From Ectocarpus siliculosus (taxonomy: Eukaryota > Sar > Phaeophyceae > Ectocarpales > Ectocarpaceae), in the NCBI GenBank assembly GCA_000310025.1, contig FN649742.1:5239772-5303771 (forward strand): a stretch of 64,000 bases of DNA, written 5' to 3'. Position 1 is the stretch's first letter, and each line of letters begins with the position of its first letter. Below the pieces are notes generated by a model. That model did not search any database and was not told the DNA's origin. It saw only the letters and a program-made list of their open reading frames with translations. The position numbers were made by a program, and so were the translations under genes. Below are positions 36,334-47,688 of the stretch, one piece after another.

Positions 36334-36612
36334 CAAGAACAGCAGCAGCAAAGAATATATGGGCGTGCCTGTTTACCTGTAAACAGCAGCGGCGGAAGAT
36401 CCACAGCGGAAAGATAGGGGGGGGGGGGCACCCGCCAAAAGATATTGAGGTACAGTCGCTGCCTCTCCACGTTGCGTACCCCCTTGGTTCGGTTCGCTTG
36501 GTTCGGCAACACAGTGGCAAGTCTGCGCCCATCGCTGATCTGATCGGGATCGGGGATCGGAGTGTCGTGCTTTTGTTTTGCGCCCGTTGAAAGCGTGAGA
36601 AGGGCGACGGGC
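36334..36612. promoter_or_regulatory. Short bidirectional promoter region, kinase / PP2A subunit
   Basis: Only 279 bp separate the start codons of two divergent genes, so the promoters must overlap or be shared, unless the kinase has an undetected upstream exon. A run of G (about 36418-36428) is the only conspicuous feature. Confidence 0.5.
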
Positions 36613-39600
36613 ATGTCTGTAGAGGATGAGGGGAACGAGCTGCTTTCCCTTCTTCAGAATTGCGAGATCGGAATGTCGTGGCAGCAGCGTTCGGAAGCAT
36701 GCCGCGCTCTGCTCCGTCTGATCGAGAGCCAGCGTGTGAGAGATGTCGACAAACTCCCGCGGAAGATTTACACGTTTATATTAAATTCTCTTCGCCTAGG
36801 GTGGGAACAACCAGGAGAGAAGTATGCACAAGCTTGCTGGATGGGGCTTGTTGCACTTCCAGAATTTGAGGAGACGGTGGCTGGAGATTGCATTGATGAT
36901 GGATTTTTGGAGGAGCTCTGCGCGAGGTTCCAAGCCGGTGTGCCGGACGAGCGAGCTTTTCTACGTGACACCCTCCACTGGGCTTACGCGAGCTTCCCGC
37001 AAAAGCGCAGGTTCCTTCGCAGAAAAATCGGTGCCTTGCTAGCATACTTCGTGAGAACGCCAAGCGGCAAGTTTCATATCGCAGAAGTACTCCAGTGCCT
37101 CCGGCTGATCATCAAGGGGTTCCCCAGCCTGAGCAAGGTTCGCGCTCGCTCGTACGCCCCCCATGAAGACTGCTGCTGCTGTTGTATCCATAGTCTAGCC
37201 GATATTACCGAAGTATGGTGTAGACAATGCGCGTCTTGCTGTTCAGGTACCACCAACCTCCTGTTGTGCGCAACGCTGGGGTTCGTGACTCCTCTGTGGT
37301 TTATGATCAGGTGCTGCATTAACCCTCCGATGCATACAAAAGGCGTACATACGTACATACCTAGTTAAGGGTTTATATCAGGTCCAGAAAATAGAAAATA
37401 TCGCGTCCGCTCATTGGGATACGGCCGTACAGTCCCGCGGGAAGAAGGCTGAACTTGTTTTTAGACAGAAAAGTGTCCCCAAATGCACTGGGGACACTCT
37501 CCACACTGAAGCCAAGTCAACAAATTTTCCGTACTAGGCTATTACATGTACCAGACTTTTACCAACAAGGGGACACGCGGCTTAATATGCGTCCAGCTAT
37601 GTAGTACAAAGGTTGAACCAAGCCCGATTTTTCCAGTTTGCAAACAAACCATTCCCACCTTGGTGCGGCGGTGTGGATGAAAGCTCGGGTAACGCTGTCC
37701 TACGGCGGTTCTCGCTGCATTTCTGTGCAAGCATGCATCCTGTATCTGTTCATCCGATTTTGATGTGTTGCATACTGTTGGTGTTTTTCTATCGGGAAGA
37801 TTTCGGAGTACGCCTAACCCAACTCTAATTATAGGTATAACTTTAACTATAGGTATGTAAATAGGGCGACTCGAGATATGGTTGTACGCAATGCCCGTTC
37901 GCACCCAGAATCTCAACTCATTCTTCAATATATGCTGCTACTGCTGCCCCAAGGACCTTATCGTCTAGGTACATCTGCTTTGCCAGGTTCGGGACCAGAT
38001 ACACATACCGTTGTTTTTTGGCTAGTTCTAACGAACTTACAGGTCCCCGCTTGCACCCGATGTAACGCACATCGCCGGATTCCTTTTCCAGGTGCACCGA
38101 TCCCTCCTCACGGAAGTCCTCCTTCCTCTCCATGAGCCCAATCAGATGGCAGTGTGGAGCATTCAGCAACCTCTTATCGAGAGCTACCACGAAGATCTCG
38201 TGGGTTGCCTGGTGTCTTTTCTGGAGCTGCAGCCGGATATGGTGGAAATTGTTTTCCAAGCTATCGCTACGGCCTGGCCTCAAGGCTTCAACAGCAACAC
38301 TCCAAAGGTTCGCATCTAGGCTACACACCCACCGTTTGCACCTGGTTGTCTTGCCCCGGGTTGTCGTGTGGACACGGTTAATCACAAGTAGGCCATGAAG
38401 AGAAGAGAAATGTAGTTGGCTCAGACCCCGCGTATGATACTGGGAGGCAGTACACGCTGGGGCAGGCAAACAGCAGTTCCGCTGTCGTTTAGTCCAAACT
38501 TGCGAGATGGCTTGTGCTAGTATGGTGTTGCATTCCAGTCTTTCCCCACCTGGCAGACTTATAGTGCATTAAATGCTTCACTTGTTTTACGGCAATTCGT
38601 GCGACTTCATATCCTTGGCGCTTCAATTACAACACACAGAGTTAGTTGCCTTCCGGCGCTTGCCTTGACCCCTCGCCTCCTCTAGCCTGGGTTCTAGGTG
38701 CTGGACAGAAGAATTGAGAGGCAATTCTGTCGTTCTGCACCCAGGAAAACATGTCAACATGGCCTGCTTGCTGCGCATGTTGCACCGCTCTGCCATAGGA
38801 AGTGCTGCTGCTGCACGAGGTGGGAACTTTGGTCAGGTTTGTTTCACCAGAGGCAAGCAGCGCGGTGCTGGATATTATCATGCCGAAGGTTCGTGATTTA
38901 CCATGTTGGTATTGCTCCGGCGTTGTCTTGTGCAACAAGTGCAGGCAGCATCTGCTTCCAACAATTGGTGTGTCGGCATACCTCGACATCTGGTCGCAGT
39001 GTGGCGATTGTGGTGGTTACTGATTTCCTTGGGCGTAGGTGTGTGCCTTGTCATCCCATTTATTCTGGACGCCAGTTTTACACCCATCGGTATGTTCGGA
39101 CGCATCAGCCGGGATCACCCGGGAGGAATGCCAAACAAGTAGTTTTTTTGTTTCTCCTCCTCCTTTCTGCGGTAGGGTGGTGCCTTTGATTGATGATGGC
39201 GCGAGACGCACCCAAACATTCCTCACCGGGTTTCAACTCGAACGTGTGCTGCTGACCAGATCCTGGCGTGCCTCCGAGTCGAGAACAGCAGAGTGGTTGA
39301 ACGGGCGCTTTATCTCTTCAAGGACGAACATCTGTTGGACGTGTTGGCTGCGAATACGAGCACAACATTTCTACCGCTGCTATCTGCACTGCTGAGGGGT
39401 GGGGAGCCTTTCTGGAACCCAACTGTCAATAAGGCGAGTGACAATTGGAATAGCAAGTGAAACCTTTGTTGAAGAACGCACGCGTCGCAGTTTTGAGCGC
39501 AGCCTTTTAGTGACTCTTCCATGAAGCAGGTGTGTGCCGTGAAATGATCTCGACATCAAACCGTGCCCCGCCGGCTTTATAATGTTACAGATGACAGCCC

Positions 39601-40211
39601 GAGTGCTGGAGTCCCTGGAGGACAAGGATAGCACCGCGTTTGCTGCAGCATGCGAATCTCTGTGGGGCCAGGAGCCACGTCGCGTGTCCGACGCCGAAAA
39701 AAATGCGACCCCGACACCACGAAGAGAGGTAAGCGTCATTTCCGTATATCTCCATACATACCAGATGCGCGTGCCCAATTGAGAACGTCATACCCCACTC
39801 TCCATACTGGCTGTGTGATGTCCTTGAGTACCGTTTTTTGTCACCGAAACACTTCGGTATGCCGCTTTTTGGTTTGTTTTCCCCCACAGTGGGTTAGCCG
39901 AAATCACGCTGGCTTTCGAACTCATCGCTCGTAATTTGCAGGTGCCTTCTCGACCCCAGTCCAGCGGCAGTGGTCTCCTGCCTCCCACCACCCTGAAGGG
40001 TGCGATGGGAAGCTGGCGGCCTTCAGTGAGTGGTACCGGGCGCGGTTCGGACACACGAACACCCCCTGCCGCCGTCACCGGGGTCGCGCCGTGGGCCTTC
40101 AAATCGCCCAAGCCACCGACTCGATTGGGAGGGATAGACCGCCTGCAGACGACGGCGGATGGCGTACAACGGATCAAACCGCCGGTTCAATCGCTGAAAA
40201 GACTGCGGTAA
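36613..40211 (+). CDS. PP2A regulatory subunit, B56 (B') family
   Basis: Six exons agree in phase: 36613-37137, 38092-38307, 38799-38888, 39260-39433, 39591-39728 and 39942-40211, giving 470 residues. The B56 HEAT-like core shows FLRDTLHWAYASF, the RRFLRRKIGALLAYF stretch, AEVLQCLRLIIKGF, EVLLPLHEPNQ, TPKEVLLLHEVG and VERALYLFKDEHLLDVL. Each aligns by eye with a signature block of animal and plant B56 proteins. Family members bind the PP2A A/C core enzyme and recruit substrates with LxxIxE motifs. The N-terminal half is fairly divergent, and the last 130 residues are rich in S, P, T and R and probably disordered. The fourth intron starts with GC (AAG, then GCGAGT) at 39434, a non-standard donor; a GT donor would break the frame. 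The gene is head-to-head with the TKL kinase and is followed 136 bp later by another kinase gene. Confidence 0.88.
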
Positions 40212-40347
40212 GAGTCTTGTAGAACCGTCGATTCGCTTGCACTCCTCGCTCGCGCTGCGGCATTAACAAGAAACCGCCGTACAGTAGTAGGGGAGAAAGT
40301 TCGATCAAAGTTTTTGCCATGCCCGCAAAACACACACATGAGCATTA

Positions 40348-43300
40348 ATGCCATGCACCCTTGCACTGTCTACGCGTAGGCTGGGCGTTCCGGAGGGTGA
40401 GGGGCATTCCCGTGAAGGCGACGGCTCTAGACATGGAGCACCACAGTTTGCACAAGCTTCTGCAGATCCCAACTCGGCGTCTCAACGCACGAATGGGTCT
40501 TCATCGGCGACGTCAGCCTCACTTGAATGTCAAGGCGGTGCGAAAGCGCAGATCAAGAGAGTTCCTCCAGTCGCCAACAGCGGCGGTGAGGACCCCGTAG
40601 ACGCTGCTGCCGCAGTGAAACAACAGGGACCGGGACTCAGGAGAGTACGAGAATTCATTCTGAAGATCACACCAAACACAACGGAGGAATCATCAGGTCC
40701 CTCGTGGCAAGAGCTGCAATTAGAACCAACACCCACACTTCTCCCAGAGTTGAGGTGAGATGTCTTGGCACACAGGAGCTGAAGAGACTCAGATGTAGCC
40801 AATGTTACCGAAGCCATGCGGTGCAATGTGCTGTGCTCCCTGAAGTGGCACTTGAACGCGTAACAAGCAACCTTCGCTCTCACAAATTGTCGACGTGCAC
40901 GTTTTCTGCCCAATACCTGTCGATGAACTGACTATTCTGCTGTGACTACGTATTTGCTTGAAAACCGCTCTTGCGGTCTGCGTGCATGGCACTGCTAGGT
41001 TTCACGATCTGGTCTTCGGGCATGAGCTTGGCTCGGGAAGTTTCAGTGTTGTGAAATACGCCCGACATATCACCAAAGGAAGATCCCGAAGCCAGTGGCC
41101 AGAGTTTGCTGTGAAGATTATCAGCACGACGAAGATCCAGGTGGCCACAAGTCGGATGGATGGTATTTGCGTTTGTCCCACTAAGCGGCATTTTGTAGCG
41201 TTGACAGGACCAGCATTGTTCGTCGTCGACCGACATATCAGGAGGCCAAGCAGGGCCGGGCATGACAAGCGGGTAAGGAGTCATGCATGAAGCTGCACTC
41301 TCGGTGCTGCCAACACGTCGATTTCCGTCCGACGTCGTTCTCTTCCGGCCAGAAACTCAAAGTCTCGCATTCGTCGCTACCGTTTTTGCCTCCGTAATTC
41401 GGCATGTTCCGCAGGAGCTGAACTACGAAAAAAGCGTCACGAACGAGATTGCGTGTTTGCGCATGTTCAGCCACCCAGGCATCGCGCGGCTTGTATCAGC
41501 TTTTCGCTGGAGAGACGGTGCATATCTGGTGCTTGAATATGCCTCGAGAGGGGATCTTCATAGCCATATCAAGGAGCACGGCTCTCTCTCTGAAGCCTCG
41601 GCGAGGTATGTCTGCGTCTAATCGAGATACGCCATACCCTTCCCTCCGCGCTTGTTTGGGGAACCGAGCCGCTTGTATCAAGAACCGGGATACGACCAAT
41701 ATACCGCACCACTCTTTTGCACCGAACGATGGACCTCAGAACGGGAGTAAGTAAGAACGGTGTCGTCTCTGCCTCTCTCATCGGCGGCAACGGGTTCCCT
41801 CAACCTAGTAGTAGAACCACGTTCGTCAACTGGTCTGCGAGACGGCGGCCTCGTCAACATGGTTTCGGTCCTTTAATTTGCGCCTGGTACGCGGCTGATC
41901 ATGTTTCTCTGGGCCGTACTCTCCTTAAAAATCCTTCCGTTTTGTTTTGGGTGCCTCACGCATGCTGTTCTTAACGCCGCGTCCACGGTATCGAAACCGC
42001 CCGACAGGTTCGTCGTTGGAGAGGTGGTGGCAGCCTTGTGCAGTATCCACGACAACGGGTTTGTGTTTGGAGATCTAAAACCGGAAAATATCCTCATCAC
42101 CGAGAGTGGTCACATCAAGGTTGCTGACTTTGGTGCCTGCCGCCCGGTCTCGGAGGCTGCGAAGAGCTCTCTCAACAGTAGCCGCGATGCCCTGCGCACG
42201 CTGAGGGATGGAGACTGGAGGGTGAAGGCGGGGCTACCACCCAACCCTTTGTACACGATTGGGTTTGGGCGCAAAGACGGTGATACCGACAGCGACAGCG
42301 ACGTCGCAGAGCAGGACGGCGAAGGCGCGAGTGCGGGAGAGGAAGGAGAGTCCAGGGCGGAAGGAACTGCAGCGTATATGCCTCCAGAGGTTGCTCGTGG
42401 AAGCTCCCCTGGTTTCGGGGCTGATGCCTGGGCTTTGGGCTGCGTGACGTTCTTGTGTCTGTCCGGTCGCCCTCCTATTTTTGCGGAAACAGACGAAAAA
42501 ATTATGGCTCGGATAGTACGGTTTTCGTCCGGGGACGCCGGTGGAAGCGCAGGGGGAGGCAGCGATCATCCGGTTCTTCCTCCCGCTGTCTCCGAATCTC
42601 CACGATTGTTCGTCCGCGCGCTCATGGAGCCCGACCCGAAGATTCGACTTGGAGTTGAGCATGCAGCGAAGCACGAGTTTCTTGCTAAAGGGGGGACAGA
42701 CGTGTTTTTGCTTCATCGCCAAAAACCTGTGGAGCTCGCCCAGGGTGCTGTTGCGCCCAATCCGCATGCAGCATGGTCGCGCAGACAAAACTCCATGATT
42801 TGGGCGCCAATGCCTCAGGAGTACAGGTGAGACCGGCATAAACAGTGTTGTTAGGTTTCCGTGGGGTTGCTGTCGGTTTCGCACTCTCGAAGGTGACCAC
42901 CGCCGCATCCTGTCACTTTGCATGCGGAGCAAACCGGAGCAAACTGAATAAACAGGAGATTGAAGGAATTGTTTGAGTGTCGACGAAGCAAGGGGTGGAC
43001 TCTGCACCCTTGCTATCCTTTCTCTGTACTCCTGCGGCATTGTGACAAAGATGCCAAGTATTTTCGGCTGCTGATGACAGCAACCCAAGTCACGTATGTT
43101 CGTCACTATGCAATGCGCCGTTGTGGCTATCATTCTAGTTTTGATTCGGTCATTCTAACGACCATTTCTCATGGCCTCCAAGTCAAAAAGCGCTCACGAG
43201 CTGCTCGTACGTTGACCCGTCTCCCTCCAAAACCCCTTTGCAGGTTCGATGCTGTTCCAAAGGAGCTGGCCATCATCGTAGAAACGGAGGTGGAACGCGG

Positions 43301-43379
43301 AGGAGCGTTCGGTCGGCAGTTCAGTGGTATTCGGGAGCCCCCGTTGCCGGTGCTTGAAAGAGAGATCCGTGAAATGTAG
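40348..43379 (+). CDS. AGC/PDK1-like protein kinase with FGD catalytic loop
   Basis: Five GT-AG exons agree in phase: 40348-40754, 40999-41140, 41415-41605, 42008-42826 and 43244-43379, giving 564 residues. The N-terminal 135 residues are low-complexity. The kinase begins at FHDLVFGHELGSGSFSVVKY, the PDK1 style of opening. Lys175 (FAVK) and Glu194 are in place, and the HPGIARLVSAF block follows. The catalytic loop reads FGDLKPEN (267-274) where HRDLKPEN is expected: His and Arg are lost while the catalytic Asp269 stays. ADFG is at 286-289 and GTAAYMPPE at 366-374. The segment from DFG to PPE spans 85 residues, about 55 more than usual, with an acidic D/S/E/G-rich insert. AGC kinases such as PDK1 phosphorylate other kinases; the substrate here is unknown. 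A start further upstream by splicing at 40379 (TAG) cannot be excluded. Confidence 0.87.
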
Positions 43380-43778
43380 CCCGAATTGGCCTCGTGTTCC
43401 TTCTGTTTTTCGGTCGGCCTACATGGAAGCTCGGATTGATTGCCTTGGATCTTGCGCGGACTCTTTTGTTTGCACATAATATGGTTGCTGTTCACGCACC
43501 GCCAAGGTCATGATTTGCAACAGTACTGGCCGAATTTAACGTGCGTCGCCCGCATGACCTAATTTTCTTACCGCCAACGCTCTCAAATATGGTCCACATG
43601 ACATGGAACCCGCAGCCCCCCTTTCCCACATATGCCGAGAGATGTTTTCTCTCTTCGCTGTTCTTTCACGGCCTGCCCCCTCGGCCTTGTCCCTCATTAC
43701 CACCTACAGCCGAAAAATGGGCCAGTGCGTACATGGCGTGCGCCCGGGGGCGGGATCACTACACCTCCTGAGCCTATT
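43380..43778. other. Convergent intergenic region
   Basis: This is 399 bp between the stop codons of the AGC kinase gene (plus) and the unidentified minus-strand gene. It should contain both 3' untranslated regions. Nothing else is seen. Confidence 0.5.
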
Positions 43779-45809
43779 TTAATTCAAAGCTATCGTCCGG
43801 AACACGAGGCGCTTTAATCGCTCGCTTCTTGAACACAAAACGCCCAGCCTGCTCTGCACGTCCTCTTTTCTCAAGCAGAGCCCACTCGAGTCGGCAGACG
43901 TTAAATATTCTCTGCGAACCAGCTCCTCCCGCGATCGCGTCAGCTTTTCCACGTAGGCTCTGGCGAACGACTCGTGGCGGTGTGATATCTCCCCCAGAAG
44001 CCATTCGTCCAAGGACCACAGCCTAGCATCGTCCAGGAAACCCTCAACCTGCAGAGATGACAAAGGTCAAAACATTGTCGACGTGACTTTAAAAACAAAT
44101 GGCTTTTGCGGATTTCACTGTCCATCAACGAACACATTTTTGTGGTAGGGGTCCATCCATACCCCAGAACCCAGTCGGTGTGGCTCACATCGGGGGTACT
44201 AGTGCACTTGCCTGCTTCAGGAGCGCGCCGTTCAGCGAGGTGCCCAGCGATTCTTGTTGTGAATCGCATGCCGAGTCTTCTGCTTGATGTTTTGCAGTGC
44301 GAGTGGCCTGTCTCCACGGCTCTAGCAGCACTAGACACAAAATTTCGAGAGACACAATGTCCGTTTGAGCAAGTTCAGAGAGCTCCAGGATGAAGCTGGT
44401 GACTTGTTCGGCGAGCACACCATGCTTGTGTTGCCCATCACCCTGTGCGCACCTCGATGACAAAAATGTGAAGCAGTTGCTCGCATACGCTCGCTTCTGT
44501 GCGGTGTCTACACTCATCTCATACAAGCATGGCACCCTCGTACTTTTTCCACCGCCTCCAGCGGCATCTCTGGTGCTGATGGAAGACGCCAACTTGCTCC
44601 CGCCTCCGCAGAGTAAGAGAGCCGAGTAGGCATGCGACACAACACCTACGTCTCCTCGAGATTTCACAACAGCGCTGGCATCGTCGACAAACGACGCTGA
44701 CTGGTCAGTCTCGCCTCCCGCGTCTTGGTGGGCTGTTGGCATGTTGTAAAGGAAGACAACATTGATATTATAGTCAGTATGAGCTTACCGGGGACTAAAT
44801 ACTGAGTACATGATGATTCTGACAGCAGCGGTGAAATTACGACATTACTGCCGCAAAACGAAGCCAACCTAGACGACATTAAAAGTGATCTACGTGGGTG
44901 ACTTTCGGTCTCAAGTTAGAAGACAGCAAACACGCTTTCGGGGTGTGCCCGACCTGCCTACCTTGGAGCGGTGGGAGTTCTTCGTAGCAGGCCATGATCC
45001 ACATCACCAAAGATTCGGGGCGAGGGTGGTCGACCAAGAAGGTACTGCCGAGCATGGACCTAAGCACCCACCTACGCGCTGCGAAAGTTGTGGGGGGTAA
45101 ATCGTGTTAGATCCTTGCTTGTTCGCTTCATCTACAACACCCCGGAGGGGAATCGTATTCCGCAGCTGACGGTATTCCCACAAAAGCAACGCGGACTGAA
45201 ACTTGAATCGAACAGACTATGACGCGGTGTGTCCAACGCAGCGACAAGACATTTACTCACCCTGGTAGAGACGAGGCAGAATAGCACGGTGCGAAAGACC
45301 CAAGGCCCGGGCGAGACTATCTCGCTGCGAGTCGGTATTCAACCCCCCGACCACCTGCACGAAAGCCAGCCTTCGGTAAGAACACGAGTAGGGGAAAAGA
45401 GGACGACGCACCTATACTACCCTGCTTATTCCTGAAGCGTTTTCGATCTTGCTGCCCAAGTTCAAAACCGCGGGACGCTTTGGTATTGGCGTAAGGCGCA
45501 AAAAACATCGATACGCACGTGCGCCTGGACATCAGTGTATGGGTCACAACCAAGGAGGGCACGATGAAAGGAGGAGGTCGATACATGCTCGCAGCAAAAC
45601 GTTTCTCCTCGAGACGAAAGAGGTTCACGCACCTGTTCAATGAAGAGTCCCCATCCCATCATTTTCTTAAGTTGTTCTTTGTCGACCGTGCCCAATTCAC
45701 GGGTTTGCGTAGAGTCAACCAAAGACTTGAACGTGAGGACGTGCCCGACAAATTCGTCGAGCCCGACATTGGAGTGCCACTGCTTGTGCTCCGGCGCCTG
45801 GGAAGCCAT
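43779..45809 (-). CDS. Unidentified protein, multi-exon
   Basis: I do not recognise the family. Exons with good sites are 45633-45809 (ATG in a strong context, GGAGATGG), 45261-45354, 44962-45071 (or starting at 45078), a 30-bp exon 44789-44818, 44212-44732 and 43779-44048 (stop TAA). One junction, between 45261 and about 45078, is unresolved; an exon near 45130-45200 may be missing. The product is roughly 400 residues, soluble, leucine-rich and helical in look (ALLLWEYRQLRN, SLVMWIMACYEELPPL, SFILELSELAQTDIVSLEIL, LWSLDEWLLGEI). There is a G/S-rich linker in the largest exon and no motif I can name. The intron after the 521-bp exon starts with GC (CAG, then GCAAGT at 44211). The reading frame is also open upstream to an ATG at 46253, which would add 148 residues with a hydrophobic stretch, but that ATG has a poor context. 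Confidence 0.65.
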
Positions 45810-47688
45810 CTCCGGCGACGTTGTCCACCTATCACAACGTGATGTTGCATCAAGAGGCGTCCAGCGGGAGTTATAAAACGTTGGCAAGCACGAACCCCCC
45901 GGGGGTGAAAGTGCATAAAGATTCACTTTGATGTTGGTCTCTGCGTGGGATTGGCGGTTGTAAGGAGACTGTTGAACTCGAGTTCGGAATTGCTTGCTTG
46001 TCGCAGCAATCGAGGAGGGAATCATGGAGTGGAAGCGAGCAAAAGCTACTAGCCAGATGACCTTCCCCACAACAAACGACGCAGGGCTAGAGAAGAATTG
46101 CCTAAAAATAACTGAACAAATGATGATGAGAGCGATGGTGGTGAAAGCAAGGAAGAGGATGGTGAAAGCACTCCAAAACGAACTCGAGTGCAAGGTAGCA
46201 GCCTTGGTAGACACGTGCAGTCTTCTTCTGTTGCTACCGTTTCTGTCTTTCATGCGGAGAATAACTTAGCCTCCCCCATGCTGCCCCCTCACGGGGTCCT
46301 ACTTAACGGTATCTACAAGTAGAAGGGTTTTGTGTTTTGCGGAGACTGACGTCTGTTCATTGAATAGCCGGTTAGCGCGGTCGATGACAATCATAAAGAC
46401 ACACACACATACGCGACAGCGTAAGCCCAGCAACATCCGTGTCATGAGCTACCCCTGAGTCAGTAGCAGCACTAGTCTCGCCAAAGGCGGAGCAGGCGAG
46501 AAGCTCTACCTACTCCCGCCACCCCAACCCCACCCGTTGGTGGTATTGTAGGGAATGTGGATGCAACCGTTGACTCTTCTCAGGCACCGCAACAAATTTT
46601 CCAGATTTCAGTCACGTAACAAGCCGCCGCCCAAGCTGCCGCTGCATCAGTGTTCGTCTTGTCATGGCTTAGCTGTCAGCTGTCACCTCCGCACAGCCAT
46701 GTTTTTCCCGGACAAGAGGATGGGCATTGGCGTTTTCCCCTGGAAAAGTCTCTCAGCAGTGTCTCGGTGGTGCTGATGCGGCGGGATTCATTCCCTCTTC
46801 CGCTCTGGCTGCGTCGTGTTTGTTTCGAGTATGGGCACCAGACTTCCCCGAAAGTCGGTACATGGTAGATTTTATCATCGTTGTACAGTAGTAGTAACGG
46901 AACATTTGATGACAACATCAAGACCCGACCGTTCACCTTTGGAGAACGTCGGTTGTCTGGGGAGGTGTGCGCACACGGACCAATTGGTCATGCACGTCAA
47001 ATGTACCCTGTGGTTGGGCTGGTGAGCTGGTGCTGCATGCCCACAACACGCCGGGTTGCACGGAAAAAAAAACTTGCGATGGTTGGACCGCAGTATTCCG
47101 GACGCCGGACGCCATTGACAGCTACATATGTAGACTATCGTGTAGATATGGATAGCATACCCAACCTCTATTATAGTGTGCTTTTTCAAACAAAAATTAT
47201 TTACATGTAGATTTATGATACATGCTACAGCGTGTGTGTTGGCGGGTGGGGGGCACTCATTGTGTATTGTGTGCCTAACAGCAGTCTGTAAATATTCGAA
47301 CGTTCCATGCGAACTTGCTTTGTATTGCCAACTTCCTCGGCGCAACAGTTTTTGACCCTGTGGACTGACATCGAGACGAGAAATCAGTAGAGGGTGCGTG
47401 CAATGTCTTGTTGACCACCCTACAGGGTAACCGATGTATTCATATTATACACGTGCGCAAGGTATGCACGTAACACTACATATAACGTCGACTGGCCGGG
47501 GTGGCAGACGTGACTAGATCAACACAGGCACCTACCGACTAGACCACCTCACCTCGTCTGACCCAATGTTTTGTTCGAGTTGCCTCCCCACCGCACTGCA
47601 GCACCGCGGCGACACCCAAACCAAGCTACTTCACATCCGTCAGTGTACTTCTGCTGCTGTCTGTCTGCCTTGCAAATGGTTTTTGCAG
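45810..47688. other. Divergent intergenic region before the SPRY giant gene
   Basis: This region should hold the promoters of the unidentified minus-strand gene and of the SPRY gene, plus the undetected first exon or exons of the latter, because exon 47689 begins in mid-codon. Open frames on both strands at 45900-46270 and on the plus strand near 46555-46860 could be coding, but I could not join them to either gene. No RNA gene or clear repeat is seen. Confidence 0.45.

Noticed and set aside
42234-43133. Minus-strand open frame of 299 codons opposite the AGC kinase
   Set aside because: It is antisense to the catalytic exon with clear kinase motifs and shows no family resemblance.
45994-46269. 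Plus-strand open frame of 91 codons (MLVAAIEEG...)
   Set aside because: It cannot be joined to the SPRY gene in phase and overlaps an equally long minus-strand frame; neither has independent support.
47500-47560. tRNA D-arm-like sequence on the minus strand (GGTGGTCTAGTCGG)
   Set aside because: There is an A-box match only. No B box or T arm follows, so a tRNA or complete SINE is not supported.
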